From positions 39,984 to 103,983 of the forward strand of contig JBCDJJ010000001.1 in NCBI GenBank assembly GCA_038747915.1: DNA of 64,000 bases. Direction: 5' to 3'. The notes under the pieces were generated by a model. The model did no database searches and had not been told where the DNA came from. It was given only the letters and a program-made list of their open reading frames with translations. Position numbers and translations under genes: made by a program. Below, piece by piece: positions 7,319 to 17,225 of this stretch. The stretch is from JBCDAP01 sp038747915 (GTDB lineage Bacteria; Planctomycetota; Phycisphaerae; Phycisphaerales; UBA1924). Numbering within the stretch: the stretch's first letter is position 1; each line of letters opens with the position of its first letter.

Positions 7319-9796
7319 TTACGACTTGTGCTCCATGATGGACTTTGTCCGATTCGGTGGTTCGGAGGAAGCGGTTTCTTGTCGCTCGCCTGCGAGCACG
7401 AGCTCGGCGGAGTGCAGCCCGTCGGCTGTTGCGCGGAGCACGCTGCCCACCGAGGTGTCCGCGATGCGCACCAACACCTGCACGAGTCCGTGGAAGGCTC
7501 GGCGGACGCCAACACCACGCTGGGGCGTATCGGGTTCGTGGCTATTGGGATCGCCGTTGCCGAGCCCGATAATCCGGGCTGGGCCGTCGAGTTCGAATCG
7601 GAGCGCATTGGCGGCGTGCGGGGCGAGCCGGCCGTGCGCATCGACGACCTCGGCGGTTACGACTGCGACATCGTGCCCGTCGAACCGGTACGCATGCCGG
7701 TCGGACCGCAGGCGGATCGCGTGCGGCGGGCCGACGGTCTCCACGCGGCGGCGGAGTTCGATGCCGGCGGCGGTGTGGCCGATCGCTTCGAGCGTCCCGG
7801 GGCGGTACTCGACCTTCCATTCGGCGTGCCCGTTGGGCTCGATCTCACGGGTGCCGAGCGATTCGCCGTTGAGCAGCAGCTCGACACGCGGGCAATTCGA
7901 GTACACCCACACGTCGATGATCTCGCCCTCGCGACCGGGCCAGGTCCAGTGAGGGAAGACGTGCAGCACATCCTCGCTGGACCACCAGGCTTTGTAGTAA
8001 TAGAAGCGGTCTTTGGGGAAGCCGCAGAGGTCCAGAATGCCGAAGTGCGATCCGACGCTCGGCCACCGCACGTACGGTGACTGCTCGCCGCGGTAGTCGA
8101 AACTTGTCCAGACAAAGGTGCCGGCGATGAAGTCTTTGGCAGCGACGATCTTCCACGATAGCTCAGCAGCCTGACCCCAGAACGGCCAGTTGACAACGTG
8201 CTCGTGCTGGGGCTCGGTGTGGTCGTCGTACTCATGGACGGTGCCGGCCGCGGGATCGGTCACGTACTCACCGCGTGTGCTGATCGCGCTGCTCGCCTCG
8301 GCGATCACGATCGGTAGGTCGGGGCGATTCGCGCGGAGCGTATCGAGCGAGCCATTGGGCAGATAGTTGATGCCGTGTACATCCTCGGCTTCGATGAAGC
8401 CGTTTGGCTTATCCCAGTCGTTGTTCACGCCGGCGGTGAACGGGCGGCTGATGTCGTGTTGCCGCGCGATCCGTTTGAGCGTGGCGTACATGCGGTGACC
8501 CACATCGCTCGCGTGCACCGCCATTTCCTCGTTTGCGAGGGACCACATGATCACCGAGGGATGGTGGCGGTCGCGGCGGACCATGCGGACAAGCTGCGAG
8601 ATCGCCTCCTCGGAGGTGCCGAAGCAACGGATCTCGTCCATGACCAGGATGCCGAGTTCGTCGCAGAGGTCGAGCATCTCGGGCGTCGGCGGGTTGTGCG
8701 CGGTGCGAATGGCGTTGCACCCCATCTCCACGAGACGCTCGAGCCGCCATCGCTGCAGCGCATCGGGGATCGCGCAGCCCACACCGGCGTGGTCCTGATG
8801 GCTGCACACGCCTTTGAGTTTGACCGGCTGCTCGTTCAGGAAAAAGCCATGATCGGCATCGAAACGGATGGTGCGGAGGCCGAATCGTTGTTCGACATGG
8901 TCGCTCGATTTGTTGCCCACGCAGGTCTCGACCGAGGCGGTGTACCGCGATCGGTCATCGAGCGACCAGAGCCTCGGATTGTCGAGCGTGAGGGTGTCGA
9001 AGCGGAGCTCTCGTGTTTCGCCCGGGCCGAGTGGCGCGCGCTGCTCCGCACGAGCCACGACCGTGTTGGACCAGTTGCGGATCACGAGTGTGGCAACGGC
9101 GTCGGTCGGATTGTTGGTGTCGTTGATGAGTTCGACCGATGCATCGATCGCGGTACTCAACGACGCGGTACCGATCCCATCGATGCGGGTGTCGACGCGC
9201 AGGCCATCATCGAGCATGCGCACGCGTCCTGACGTGACGAGCCAGACATGCCGGTAGATGCCGGCGCCCTCGTAAAACCAACCCTCCTTGGCAGTCGCGT
9301 TCACACGAACCGCGATTACGTTGTCGCCCGGCTCCACGACATCGGAGATGTCGCACACGAAGCCGATGTACCCACTCCGGTTCTGCCCGACGAGGTGACC
9401 GTTCACAAAGACGGTGGCGTCGCGGAAGATCCCATCGAACCGCAGCGCGACGCGTCGCTCGTTGCCGATCTGATCTGCGGTGAGCGTGAGCGTGCGGCGG
9501 TACCAGCCCACACCGGCGCGGTGGAACCCGTTGCGTGGGTGATCCTCGGGTCGCGGCGTGGATTCAACCGACCAGTCGTGCGGTAGATCCACGGCCCGCC
9601 AGGACGAGTCGTCGAAGGACGGTGTTGCAGGACCGTAGCACCGTCCAGCCTTGAGCCAGTTCACACAGTCATCGGTGCCCGAGACGCTATCGAAGCCGAG
9701 GAGCGAGTGTTCCCACCCGGTCCAAGTGACCGATCGGTCTCGGATGTGTTCATCGAGGGCGAACGTCCAGTTGTTGTTGATCTGTGTGCGTGTCAT
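7319..9796 (-). CDS. GH2 family glycoside hydrolase, beta-galactosidase-like, no signal peptide
   Basis: This 825-residue enzyme has the GH2 layout. An N-terminal jelly-roll domain contains FDDSSWRAVDLPHDWSVE and GVGWYRRTL. An immunoglobulin-like domain follows, then the TIM barrel from about residue 315. The barrel has RTAHNPP, the acid/base motif WSLANEE (Glu423) and a nucleophile strand PIVIAEAS (Glu500). Two further beta domains close the protein, as in GH2 enzymes with DUF4982-like ends. No signal peptide is seen, so it should act on imported oligosaccharides in the cytoplasm. Beside three sulfatases, two clan GH-A hydrolases and a GPH carrier, the most likely job is removing beta-linked galactose from a sulfated galactan. 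Beta-mannosidase or beta-glucuronidase activity cannot be excluded from motifs alone. Confidence 0.9.
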   Translation of the reverse strand: MTRTQINNNWTFALDEHIRDRSVTWTGWEHSLLGFDSVSGTDDCVNWLKAGRCYGPATPSFDDSSWRAVDLPHDWSVESTPRPEDHPRNGFHRAGVGWYRRTLTLTADQIGNERRVALRFDGIFRDATVFVNGHLVGQNRSGYIGFVCDISDVVEPGDNVIAVRVNATAKEGWFYEGAGIYRHVWLVTSGRVRMLDDGLRVDTRIDGIGTASLSTAIDASVELINDTNNPTDAVATLVIRNWSNTVVARAEQRAPLGPGETRELRFDTLTLDNPRLWSLDDRSRYTASVETCVGNKSSDHVEQRFGLRTIRFDADHGFFLNEQPVKLKGVCSHQDHAGVGCAIPDALQRWRLERLVEMGCNAIRTAHNPPTPEMLDLCDELGILVMDEIRCFGTSEEAISQLVRMVRRDRHHPSVIMWSLANEEMAVHASDVGHRMYATLKRIARQHDISRPFTAGVNNDWDKPNGFIEAEDVHGINYLPNGSLDTLRANRPDLPIVIAEASSAISTRGEYVTDPAAGTVHEYDDHTEPQHEHVVNWPFWGQAAELSWKIVAAKDFIAGTFVWTSFDYRGEQSPYVRWPSVGSHFGILDLCGFPKDRFYYYKAWWSSEDVLHVFPHWTWPGREGEIIDVWVYSNCPRVELLLNGESLGTREIEPNGHAEWKVEYRPGTLEAIGHTAAGIELRRRVETVGPPHAIRLRSDRHAYRFDGHDVAVVTAEVVDAHGRLAPHAANALRFELDGPARIIGLGNGDPNSHEPDTPQRGVGVRRAFHGLVQVLVRIADTSVGSVLRATADGLHSAELVLAGERQETASSEPPNRTKSIMEHKS

Positions 9797-9844
9797 GGTG
9801 TTTCTCGCGCCGTCCTGGGAGCAAAGCTGTTCATGCCGATTGGT

Positions 9845-12148
9845 TCAGGGGCAGCCCGATGCAATCTCATTCAGGAAGCCTGCCCACGCGAAACCATCGG
9901 GGTCCGTTGGTGCCTGCACATCGCCAAAGGCCAGCACGTCTTCCGAGCCGAGCGCGCCGCGCGGCGCCGCGAGGTCGGCGGGCGAGCATGGCCCAAAGTC
10001 GATCAGCGTAATCGAGTACGGCCGAAGTGAGATCGTGGTGATGCCACCACCGGAGACGGGCTCGGGAGCATGTTCGATCCGGGTTGGCGTGCGGTCATAC
10101 GGCGAGAGCTCATCGCCGAAGTACTCGGTGGCGCCGAGGGTTCGGGTGTATATGCCCGCTGGAACCGCGACACCGGCGGCCTGCAGCTGGTCGGTTCGGT
10201 TCACCATGAACACGGTGAGACCGCCGGCCACATCGTCCGCGATCGCGTAGGCATTGACCTCGATCAGCGCTGGGTCGACGGTCACGCCGACCATCGCGCC
10301 AGAGAGACGCTCCAGGATGAACTCGAGCGCCACGCCGTTGCCCGCCAACCCGTTGAAATCGTCGAGCGAGTCGGTCGCGCGGATGATCGGCTCGTTCTCG
10401 TTACCGATCCATCGGGTGACCCAGTGCATGATCGATCGGACATCGGGTTCGCGCAGCAGGCTCGCTGTGATCTCGAAGAGCATGATCGACCGCGCGATGT
10501 CCGATTGGTCGTACCGCGGGTCGACATCCTCGTCGAAAGACTCGTAGCGGAACGCGCCATACTCGGTGACGACCATCTCGATACGATCCTTGTCCGACTG
10601 GGGGATGGAAGCGTTCGCAATCGCTGCCCGGGCCTCCTCGACGCGCTCCACAAGGTTAGTACGGTTGACGACGTAGTCGTCGAAATCGAGCACGCCAAAC
10701 TGGTAGGCGTGCGGGGTGACCGCGTCGATGTAGCCAGAGAGCCCCGGGTACTCGAGAATCCTGCGATACCACGGTGTGCCGTTGCCATTGACCGCGAACC
10801 GGAGCTGCTCGAAGTCGGCCGGGTCGAGGGCGGCCTCGATCGCCTGGATGAACTCGAGTACGAACCGCGCATAGTCTTCAGGTTCGGCGGGTCCATCTTG
10901 CCCACCCCGATTCGGCTGGCGGTTCTGGTTGAGGTTGCTCTCGTTGCCGAACTGCCAGTAGTCAACGTCATACCCCATGTCCAGAGCGTGCTGGATCATC
11001 GAGGTCGCGTTGGAGATCAGGAAGTTCTTCACCGGCTCGCTGACCGTCGTGCCGCCGAAGTTGTACATACGATCAAACGGCAGGCACACCAGTGTTGTGG
11101 CGTTCGTGGCCTGGGCGATAGCCATGAACTCGTCGAAGTCGAGCACCTCGTCGGTGAACTCGTTGTTCGCAGCGTCCCACAGCCCGGGCACGCCGGTGAT
11201 GAACCCATAGTTGGCGGCTTCGAGCAGTGTGGGCGCCCCGGTGCCGGTGCCGTCCTTCGACCAGATGAAGTTGTCGCTCACCTCACCGCCCGGGAACCGC
11301 AGTGCTCGAGAGCCGAGGTCGTTGAGTGCATCAGTCAGCGGGCGAGCCCCGGGCTCTCGGCGAGCGGCGTCATCGGTCACGTACAGGGTATTCAGGCCGC
11401 CCGTTCGCCCGGCGAGCGGAGCGAGTACATCGGTTGGATCGACGGTGATCCGCGGCGCTACGGTCTCGAATGTGCCTGTGAAGGCCACGTTGTCGATCAC
11501 AAGGCCGGTGAAGGGGCCTGCAGCGTCCGCGGCCTGGAAGCGAAACGCCGCGGTTTCTCCGGGCGCGAGCGTGAAGTCGCTGAGCACCGTCAGGTCGGCA
11601 TCGACATCGGGGTAATCCGTCGCCTCGAATGGGATGACGGGGGTGTCGTTGTCGACGAAGACCGACGGGAAGCCGTCGACCGTCAGGTCGCCCTCTCCGG
11701 TGAGCACGAACACACTCAGCATTCGCGGGCCGCCCTCAAAGCTGCGTCCATAGTCGAAGTGCAAGCGGTCGAGGACGAGTGTCTGGGCGCTGGTGTTGGT
11801 GATCGACACGTCGAGGCGACGCTGCTGATCGGTGTTGGTACGAAGGGAGACGGCGTCGATGCCCGCAGGGCCGCCCGGGATCGCGATCGTGCCAAAGGTG
11901 GCGTCGGCCGAGTTGAAGTCCGTGCGAACCTCGAATCCGCCCTGGAGCGAGCCGAGCGTCGCTGCGACGCCGGTCGCCAGCACATCCGGCGTCGAGTCAT
12001 TGACGGGCTGGCTCGCGCCGGTGAAATCGGGTGTGTGCCACCCGGTGAGCAGGATGGGCGACTGGGCGCCGGTGATGGTGCCGACCGTGAGCACGCCAGC
12101 GAGCACGGCTGGCATACGGGCGCTGGTGTGGTGAGAGCAAGGATTCAT
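9845..12148 (-). CDS. Secreted clan GH-A glycoside hydrolase with N-terminal beta module and dockerin-like tail
   Basis: The start is ATG 12148, which has GGAG six bases upstream; a GTG at 12151 directly precedes it. After a signal peptide (to about GAQS) comes a beta-rich module of about 180 residues (QRRLDVSITNTS, then GETAAFRFQ). The same module appears near the C-terminus of the secreted protein at 19709-21763. The catalytic barrel follows, with RFPGGEVSDNF, the acid/base YWQFGNES (Glu403) and nucleophile VVTEYGAF (Glu529). These features are shared by GH39, GH51, GH79 and GH86 type enzymes; endo-agarase or porphyranase-like activity is possible. The protein ends in a Cys-bounded dockerin-like segment (CSPADLA to SGCP). 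As the exported endo-acting member of the locus it would cut polymer outside the cell. The exact family is uncertain. Confidence 0.8.
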   Translation of the reverse strand: MNPCSHHTSARMPAVLAGVLTVGTITGAQSPILLTGWHTPDFTGASQPVNDSTPDVLATGVAATLGSLQGGFEVRTDFNSADATFGTIAIPGGPAGIDAVSLRTNTDQQRRLDVSITNTSAQTLVLDRLHFDYGRSFEGGPRMLSVFVLTGEGDLTVDGFPSVFVDNDTPVIPFEATDYPDVDADLTVLSDFTLAPGETAAFRFQAADAAGPFTGLVIDNVAFTGTFETVAPRITVDPTDVLAPLAGRTGGLNTLYVTDDAARREPGARPLTDALNDLGSRALRFPGGEVSDNFIWSKDGTGTGAPTLLEAANYGFITGVPGLWDAANNEFTDEVLDFDEFMAIAQATNATTLVCLPFDRMYNFGGTTVSEPVKNFLISNATSMIQHALDMGYDVDYWQFGNESNLNQNRQPNRGGQDGPAEPEDYARFVLEFIQAIEAALDPADFEQLRFAVNGNGTPWYRRILEYPGLSGYIDAVTPHAYQFGVLDFDDYVVNRTNLVERVEEARAAIANASIPQSDKDRIEMVVTEYGAFRYESFDEDVDPRYDQSDIARSIMLFEITASLLREPDVRSIMHWVTRWIGNENEPIIRATDSLDDFNGLAGNGVALEFILERLSGAMVGVTVDPALIEVNAYAIADDVAGGLTVFMVNRTDQLQAAGVAVPAGIYTRTLGATEYFGDELSPYDRTPTRIEHAPEPVSGGGITTISLRPYSITLIDFGPCSPADLAAPRGALGSEDVLAFGDVQAPTDPDGFAWAGFLNEIASGCP

Positions 12149-12182
12149 CACATACTCCGTTGATCAATCGGTCGTGCGGTAT

Positions 12183-13766
12183 TCATGACGCAGCGGAGAT
12201 CGCTCCTCGGCGTTCTTCGAGCATGCGGCGCGTGTTATTGGCCTTGGCTTCGGTGATCGGGTACCATCGCAAGACGATCATCGCCAGAATCGCCATGAGC
12301 GAGGTGGAGCCTGCAAGGGCAAGCCTGAGCACCGTGATCGCAGCTTCGCTTTGGTCGCCGCCCCGTTCGGCGGCAAAGCCGGACACCGTCAGCACCACAC
12401 CCATGCCGAGCATGGACAGCGAGGCGCCGCTCTTGTTGATCCAAGTGAAGATCGCTCCGTACATTCCCTCGCGCCGCTGACCCGAGACGAGCTCATCCTC
12501 GTCGCAGATGTCCGCGAGCATCGATGGCATGATCATCCCGACCGCGACCCAGATCGGCCCGCACATGATCGGGTCGAGCAAGATCCACCACGGGCTGTGC
12601 CCGGGCTGGAAGACGAACCACTTCACAACTCCACCGACCACCACCATCGCGTAGACGACCATCAGCACGGTGCGTTTCTCGTAGCGAGACGCGAGCCAGC
12701 GCATCCCGAACACCGAGACGAAGCCGACCACCGCATAGCCGGTGGACAGGATCGCCTTCCACTTGGTGCCTGTCGCGATGTCGCCCGCGAACATGTGGTA
12801 TGTGATGACGTAGTAGTCGAGCCCGCTTGCGAGCATCCCAGCGATGATCTTGAAGATCGTTAGCCCGATCAGCACGCGGAAAGCGTTGCTCCGCAGCGAC
12901 TGCGCGAGCGTCGGGACAAAGCGCACGCGATCCCCCTCGTCGTGTTTCGTGTTCACGAGCGACTGGAATCGCTCTTTCACGAAAAGGGCTGGCAGCACAC
13001 CCATGCCCGCCATCAGGATGATGCCCACGAACCAGCCGACGAAAGGGATGCCCGCGATGAGATTCGCTCCGCTCTCGTCTGCGATCTGGCCGGCTCCCGA
13101 TCCATCACCGGCGTTCGCCGCGGTGACCCAGCCAATGGCGATCATCCACGCACCGATCATGCTCGCGAGGGGTAAGACCCAGTCGCGACCGGCCTCAGCG
13201 ATCTTCGAGAAGAAGGTAGGGTACGCTTGGATCCGCGTTCGTTCGTGGTAGTCGGCGGTGAGTTCGTAGGTCAGGCTATTGAACGGGACAGCAAAGATCG
13301 TCAGACACGTGAAGAACACGAGCGATGTGATCAGGAAGTACGCGAGCTGGGCGTCGTGCCCCCAGGTGGTCGGGACCATCCAGATCAGGGCGAAGCTCAG
13401 ACCCATGAGGATGGCACCGACGAAGATGAATGGTCGCCGGCGGCCGTGACGCGATCGCCAGTTGTCGGAGATGTTGCCCATCATCGGATCGCTGAAGGCA
13501 TCCCAGATGCGGGGGATGCTCATCGCGATGGTGAGCAGCATGGGATTGACAGCGAGCGTCATCTGGTACACAGGGATCGCGATGGTCTTGACACCCTGCT
13601 CGCCGAAGAACTTGGCGAAGCCGCCTGCGCCGAGCGCGAGCTTCTCGCCGAGGCCGACGCGGTCCTGCGCGCGCGTCTGTCCGTGGGTGGCAGAACGTGG
13701 TCGGGAGGCATGCGAAGAAGCGCTCTCGGGCAATGTGATGTCGGTGGGCGGTGTGACTGTGGTCAC
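12183..13766 (-). CDS. GPH-family (MelB-like) sugar:cation symporter
   Basis: This is a 12-helix carrier of the glycoside-pentoside-hexuronide family. Early in the protein it has the hallmark WDAFSDPMMGNISDN followed by RSRHGRRRPFIF, the cation and sugar-binding loop of MelB-type proteins. A further match, PFNSLTYELTADYHERTR, comes after helix 4. Its 527 residues include a polar N-terminal extension of about 40 residues and a central cytoplasmic loop. The start is a GTG with a GGAGGGGG purine run upstream. It lies between a sulfatase and a secreted hydrolase in the minus-strand locus. Its likely role is uptake of the oligosaccharides released by the secreted enzymes into the compartment of the leaderless GH2 and sulfatase. 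The exact sugar is not deducible. Confidence 0.92.
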   Translation of the reverse strand: MTTVTPPTDITLPESASSHASRPRSATHGQTRAQDRVGLGEKLALGAGGFAKFFGEQGVKTIAIPVYQMTLAVNPMLLTIAMSIPRIWDAFSDPMMGNISDNWRSRHGRRRPFIFVGAILMGLSFALIWMVPTTWGHDAQLAYFLITSLVFFTCLTIFAVPFNSLTYELTADYHERTRIQAYPTFFSKIAEAGRDWVLPLASMIGAWMIAIGWVTAANAGDGSGAGQIADESGANLIAGIPFVGWFVGIILMAGMGVLPALFVKERFQSLVNTKHDEGDRVRFVPTLAQSLRSNAFRVLIGLTIFKIIAGMLASGLDYYVITYHMFAGDIATGTKWKAILSTGYAVVGFVSVFGMRWLASRYEKRTVLMVVYAMVVVGGVVKWFVFQPGHSPWWILLDPIMCGPIWVAVGMIMPSMLADICDEDELVSGQRREGMYGAIFTWINKSGASLSMLGMGVVLTVSGFAAERGGDQSEAAITVLRLALAGSTSLMAILAMIVLRWYPITEAKANNTRRMLEERRGAISAAS

Positions 13767-14007
13767 CGTGTCGCCCCCTCCGCATGGTTGAGAGCGAGCG
13801 GACGCCCGTTAATGTGCCCAACTTCACAGCCGGGGCGAGGCGTCTTCGGGTTGCTATATCCCGTCAAGGGACGGCCGCCGACGATGAGAGAGCACGTGTC
13901 TGCTGTGCTTGTTCGGCGCGCGTGCGCACGGAAAGGTTCGGCCGCCTCGGAGCGTGTGAGTGTCAGGAGTATCCGACGGTCGATCGTGCTTGGTCCCAGC
14001 GCATCCG

Positions 14008-15717
14008 TCACGGCTGTGGTGCCTCGGTCGTATGGCTCCGACCTGTACGCGCTGATCGAAGCTCCGCGACCACCTCGTCCCACTGTCGCAGCCACCGAGT
14101 CTGATCACCGTCGAGCAGCCTCGGTTGCTGCCAGAACGGACGACCGTTCTCCTCGCTCCACTGCTTGGCCGCGTTCTCCGTCTCGCGGTAGTGGGCCGTA
14201 AACGCATCCAGGAACGACTCGTCCGCGAAGGGGTCGGCGGTCTCGTACTGCCACTGCTCGAGTGCTTCGATCAGACGCTGCTTGGTCTCTGCGTACGCCG
14301 GGTCGGTGCTGAGATCATGCCATTCGTATGGATCGGTCCGGAGATCGAAGAGTTCGTAGCGGGGCGGATCGTCGAATCGGTCGTAGATGCCCCGTGAGAT
14401 CGACCCCGCCGGCGCGCGCCGCCCCACCCGGAGATCCGGGGGGTTATCGGTGACCACGCCACCCCCTTGGCCCCGACCGGCCAGCATGTGCAGGTTCAAC
14501 TTCCACCGGCCGTCCGTGATCGTCCGGCTCGGCCAATACGTGTTCACCGTCATGTGCGCATGAAACTCGCTCACCGCGTACGGAGAGCGATCGGGATCAT
14601 CACCGCCATCGAGCAGCGGCCGCCAGGAACGCCCTGCCATGTGCTCCGGAATCTCAAGACCGACGGCATCGAGCACGGTTGGCATGAAGTCGACAAGCGA
14701 CACCGGGTGGTCCGACCGCAGACCGGGTGTGCTTACATCGGGCCAACGCACGAGGAGTGGAACGTGCGCACCGAGTTCGTACACACTGACCTTGCCGCGT
14801 GTGAACGGCGGGCCATGATCGGCTGAGAAGATCACGAGCGTGTCGTCGGCGATGCCCATCTCGTCGAGGGCATCGAGCGTTTCACCAACGACCTTGTCGA
14901 CACGCTGAATCGCGTTGTAGTAATCCGCCACATCGTTCAGCAGTCCGGGGTCCTGCGGGATGTCGGGGCCGAAGTACGGCAGCGTGAGCCCATGGTCCGC
15001 TGTCATGATCTGGTACGGCGAACCGGAAAACTGGAGCGGCTTGTTGTGCCCACCACTCTCCCACGCGAAGGGGCGGTGCGTGTCCGTGCTCTGCGCCATG
15101 AAGAACATCCGGGGCGACTCGTCGTCGACATACTCGGCATGGAACTGCCGCATAAACGCAGCGACCTGCGTGCCATCGGAGAGGGCCGACCCGGCGCTGT
15201 TGAAGTCCTCCCACCGGTAGCTGCGGTCAAAGGGAATGGTCTCTTCCGGCCCGACGTGCAGTTTGTAGGTGTAGGCCGTTGCGAAGCCCGCTTCTCGAAG
15301 CATCGGCGTGAGCGTGGGGACACCCTCGTGTAAGCGGAAGCCCCACTGAGACTTCTCGGGCTTGTGCGGGTTGCTCGCCAGCCCGTAGTGCCCGTTCTGA
15401 TGAGGGTAGAGTCCCGTGAAGATGCTGGACCGCGATGGGCTGCACGTGGCGCTCGTGCAGTAGGCGCTTTCGAACACCACGCCCTCGGATGCGAGGCGAT
15501 CGAGGTTCGGCGTGGGGACGGTGTCATCGCCGTACGGGCCAATCTGGAGGCCCATGTCTTCCATGAACAGGAAACAGACATGGGTCACGGTGCCGGCGGC
15601 GTGTGAACTCGTGCTCACCTCTGGGTGCGCACGCGGTGCGCCACCGATGGCGATGAGTGCTGCAGCGGCGACGGGCAGCGCCGCGGTGCGCACATCGGCG
15701 GTGTGTCGCCACGTCAT
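14008..15717 (-). CDS. Secreted sulfatase (type I), N-sulfoglucosamine-sulfohydrolase-like
   Basis: A signal peptide (MTWRHTADVRTAALPVAA, cut near GGAPRAHP) leads into the catalytic strand HVCFLFMEDMGLQIGPYGDD. The formylglycine motif is CSPSR (Cys92), followed by the expected IFTGLYPHQNGHYG. The ending, with DLRTDPYEWHDLSTDPAY and a long C-terminal helical part, resembles sulfamidase-like S1 sulfatases. Its start codon overlaps the stop of the upstream hydrolase gene in an ATGA (15714-15717), so translation is probably coupled. It would remove sulfate esters or N-sulfates from polysaccharide in the periplasm or outside. Subfamily assignment needs a profile search. Confidence 0.92.
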   Translation of the reverse strand: MTWRHTADVRTAALPVAAAALIAIGGAPRAHPEVSTSSHAAGTVTHVCFLFMEDMGLQIGPYGDDTVPTPNLDRLASEGVVFESAYCTSATCSPSRSSIFTGLYPHQNGHYGLASNPHKPEKSQWGFRLHEGVPTLTPMLREAGFATAYTYKLHVGPEETIPFDRSYRWEDFNSAGSALSDGTQVAAFMRQFHAEYVDDESPRMFFMAQSTDTHRPFAWESGGHNKPLQFSGSPYQIMTADHGLTLPYFGPDIPQDPGLLNDVADYYNAIQRVDKVVGETLDALDEMGIADDTLVIFSADHGPPFTRGKVSVYELGAHVPLLVRWPDVSTPGLRSDHPVSLVDFMPTVLDAVGLEIPEHMAGRSWRPLLDGGDDPDRSPYAVSEFHAHMTVNTYWPSRTITDGRWKLNLHMLAGRGQGGGVVTDNPPDLRVGRRAPAGSISRGIYDRFDDPPRYELFDLRTDPYEWHDLSTDPAYAETKQRLIEALEQWQYETADPFADESFLDAFTAHYRETENAAKQWSEENGRPFWQQPRLLDGDQTRWLRQWDEVVAELRSARTGRSHTTEAPQP

Positions 15718-17225
15718 CGGGTGATCTCCGTGCTCATTGAAATATCGAGGCGTGAGAGGCTGAAAGGTGCGAGACGCACCGTCACTTCGACCGTATCGAG
15801 GCCGGTTACGGTCGCGGGGTCATCTCCCTGCACGCTGAACCCACGCGTTGTGACGGCGCCTGCTGATGATCCTTCGGGCACATGCACCGTCGCGGTGCGC
15901 GGCTCGCGATCCTTGTTAAGCAGGTAGAGATGGATCGTTCGCCGATCCTCGGACACCACGGCAAGGGTAGGGTGGCTCGTCTCCGTGTCGACCCCACCGC
16001 CGTGGAGCACGGTCCCGCCGGCTGCGTCGCTCAGCAGATCAACCACCGCGAGCGGTGCCCGCGGGCGATGGGGCGGGTCGTACTCGAACCACGCGCGGGC
16101 CTCCGTGGGATGGTCGACATCGCGGATCTGATAGAAGCCGGGCCACACGCACGCCATGTCGAGGCCACCCTCGACAAACTGCATGAACATCTCACCCTGC
16201 ATGAGCGCCACCTGCTGCTCGCTCGGTGCGGGGCCGGTTCGACTCGGGCCGATGTTCCACTCCAGGGCGCCGATCTCGATGTAGTCGTACCCGTGATCGT
16301 CGAGTAGACGCCGCGTCTCCGTGATCATCTCGACGTAGGTCCGGCTATCCCAGTACGGGTTCCATCGCGAGGAAAACCGCAGCGGCCGTGACTGCAGGAA
16401 CCGCTCAAAGCTCGAGGTGCCGAACTCCCAGTACCAATGGAACTCGATCACATCGATGTGCTCGCCCGCGATCCGCATGAATGGGGCAAGCTGATCCCAG
16501 TCGCCCGCCGCGTCTCCGACGAACGGATTGGCGATGAACTTCGCCTCGGGGTCGACGGCGCTCATCGCTTCCGCGAACTGTGCGCACAGACGCGCGTACT
16601 CCAGCGGTGCGATGTAGTGATAGTTGTCGGGATGTCTGTGCCATGGCTCGTTGTCGAGATACCAGTACGTAATGCCGTAGCTTCTGTCCTTTGCGTACTG
16701 GACCCACCGCACTGCTTCCGCGATCGAATCCTCAAGTCGGTCGAGCTTGTAGCCGCTCGTCATGTTGATGCCGACGAGCGGCTCAGCTCCGACCTCACGC
16801 GCGCGCGCAACGAACTCGTCGAAGTCCATGAACGACTCGTTCGTCGCCCACTGGTCCTTTGGGATCCAGGTCGATTGCCAGTTCTGGCTGTGCTGCGCCT
16901 CGTTCCAGAGATCGACATACCCGTTTACACCCGGGTATTCCCAGTGAAAGCGGCTCGTCTCCTCGCCACCCGGATACCGAAGCGAGCCGATGCCGGCATC
17001 TCGCTTGCGATCCACGAGTGATCCCACTTCCCAGACCTCGTCAAGATCATTGAAGTAACTCAGGTTGGATCCAAAGATCATCGGATTTACAACCGTGCCC
17101 GTCACTCGAGCTTCTCGTAGATCGATCTCGATCCGGGGTTCGTGCGGATCCTGCGCAAGAGGCGACCCGCCCACGACCATCGCCAAGGCTATCACGAGAC
17201 AACCACATCGATGCGTCAGTGCCAT
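15714..17225 (-). CDS. Secreted clan GH-A glycoside hydrolase (GH39/GH51/GH86-like)
   Basis: The start is ATG 17225 because GGAGGAG lies five bases upstream; a start nine codons earlier lacks this. It overlaps the end of the upstream sulfatase gene by ten bases. A signal peptide (MALTHRCGCLVIALAMVVGG) precedes a TIM barrel. The barrel has SLRYPGGEETS near its first strands, the acid/base WYLDNEPWH (about Glu193) and a nucleophile strand IGALEWNIG (about Glu322). A small beta-sandwich ends the protein (LAPFSLSRLDI). The RYPGG element and catalytic strands resemble those of the enzyme at 9845-12148, but the flanking modules are absent. A role as a second extracellular or periplasmic galactan hydrolase, interleaved with two sulfatases, is inferred. 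Confidence 0.8.
   Translation of the reverse strand: MALTHRCGCLVIALAMVVGGSPLAQDPHEPRIEIDLREARVTGTVVNPMIFGSNLSYFNDLDEVWEVGSLVDRKRDAGIGSLRYPGGEETSRFHWEYPGVNGYVDLWNEAQHSQNWQSTWIPKDQWATNESFMDFDEFVARAREVGAEPLVGINMTSGYKLDRLEDSIAEAVRWVQYAKDRSYGITYWYLDNEPWHRHPDNYHYIAPLEYARLCAQFAEAMSAVDPEAKFIANPFVGDAAGDWDQLAPFMRIAGEHIDVIEFHWYWEFGTSSFERFLQSRPLRFSSRWNPYWDSRTYVEMITETRRLLDDHGYDYIEIGALEWNIGPSRTGPAPSEQQVALMQGEMFMQFVEGGLDMACVWPGFYQIRDVDHPTEARAWFEYDPPHRPRAPLAVVDLLSDAAGGTVLHGGGVDTETSHPTLAVVSEDRRTIHLYLLNKDREPRTATVHVPEGSSAGAVTTRGFSVQGDDPATVTGLDTVEVTVRLAPFSLSRLDISMSTEITR

Noticed and set aside
10070..12163. 697-codon open frame on the + strand
   Set aside because: Exactly antisense to the clan GH-A hydrolase gene; Val/Arg/Asp-rich with no domain sense. 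GC-rich DNA gives long shadow frames.
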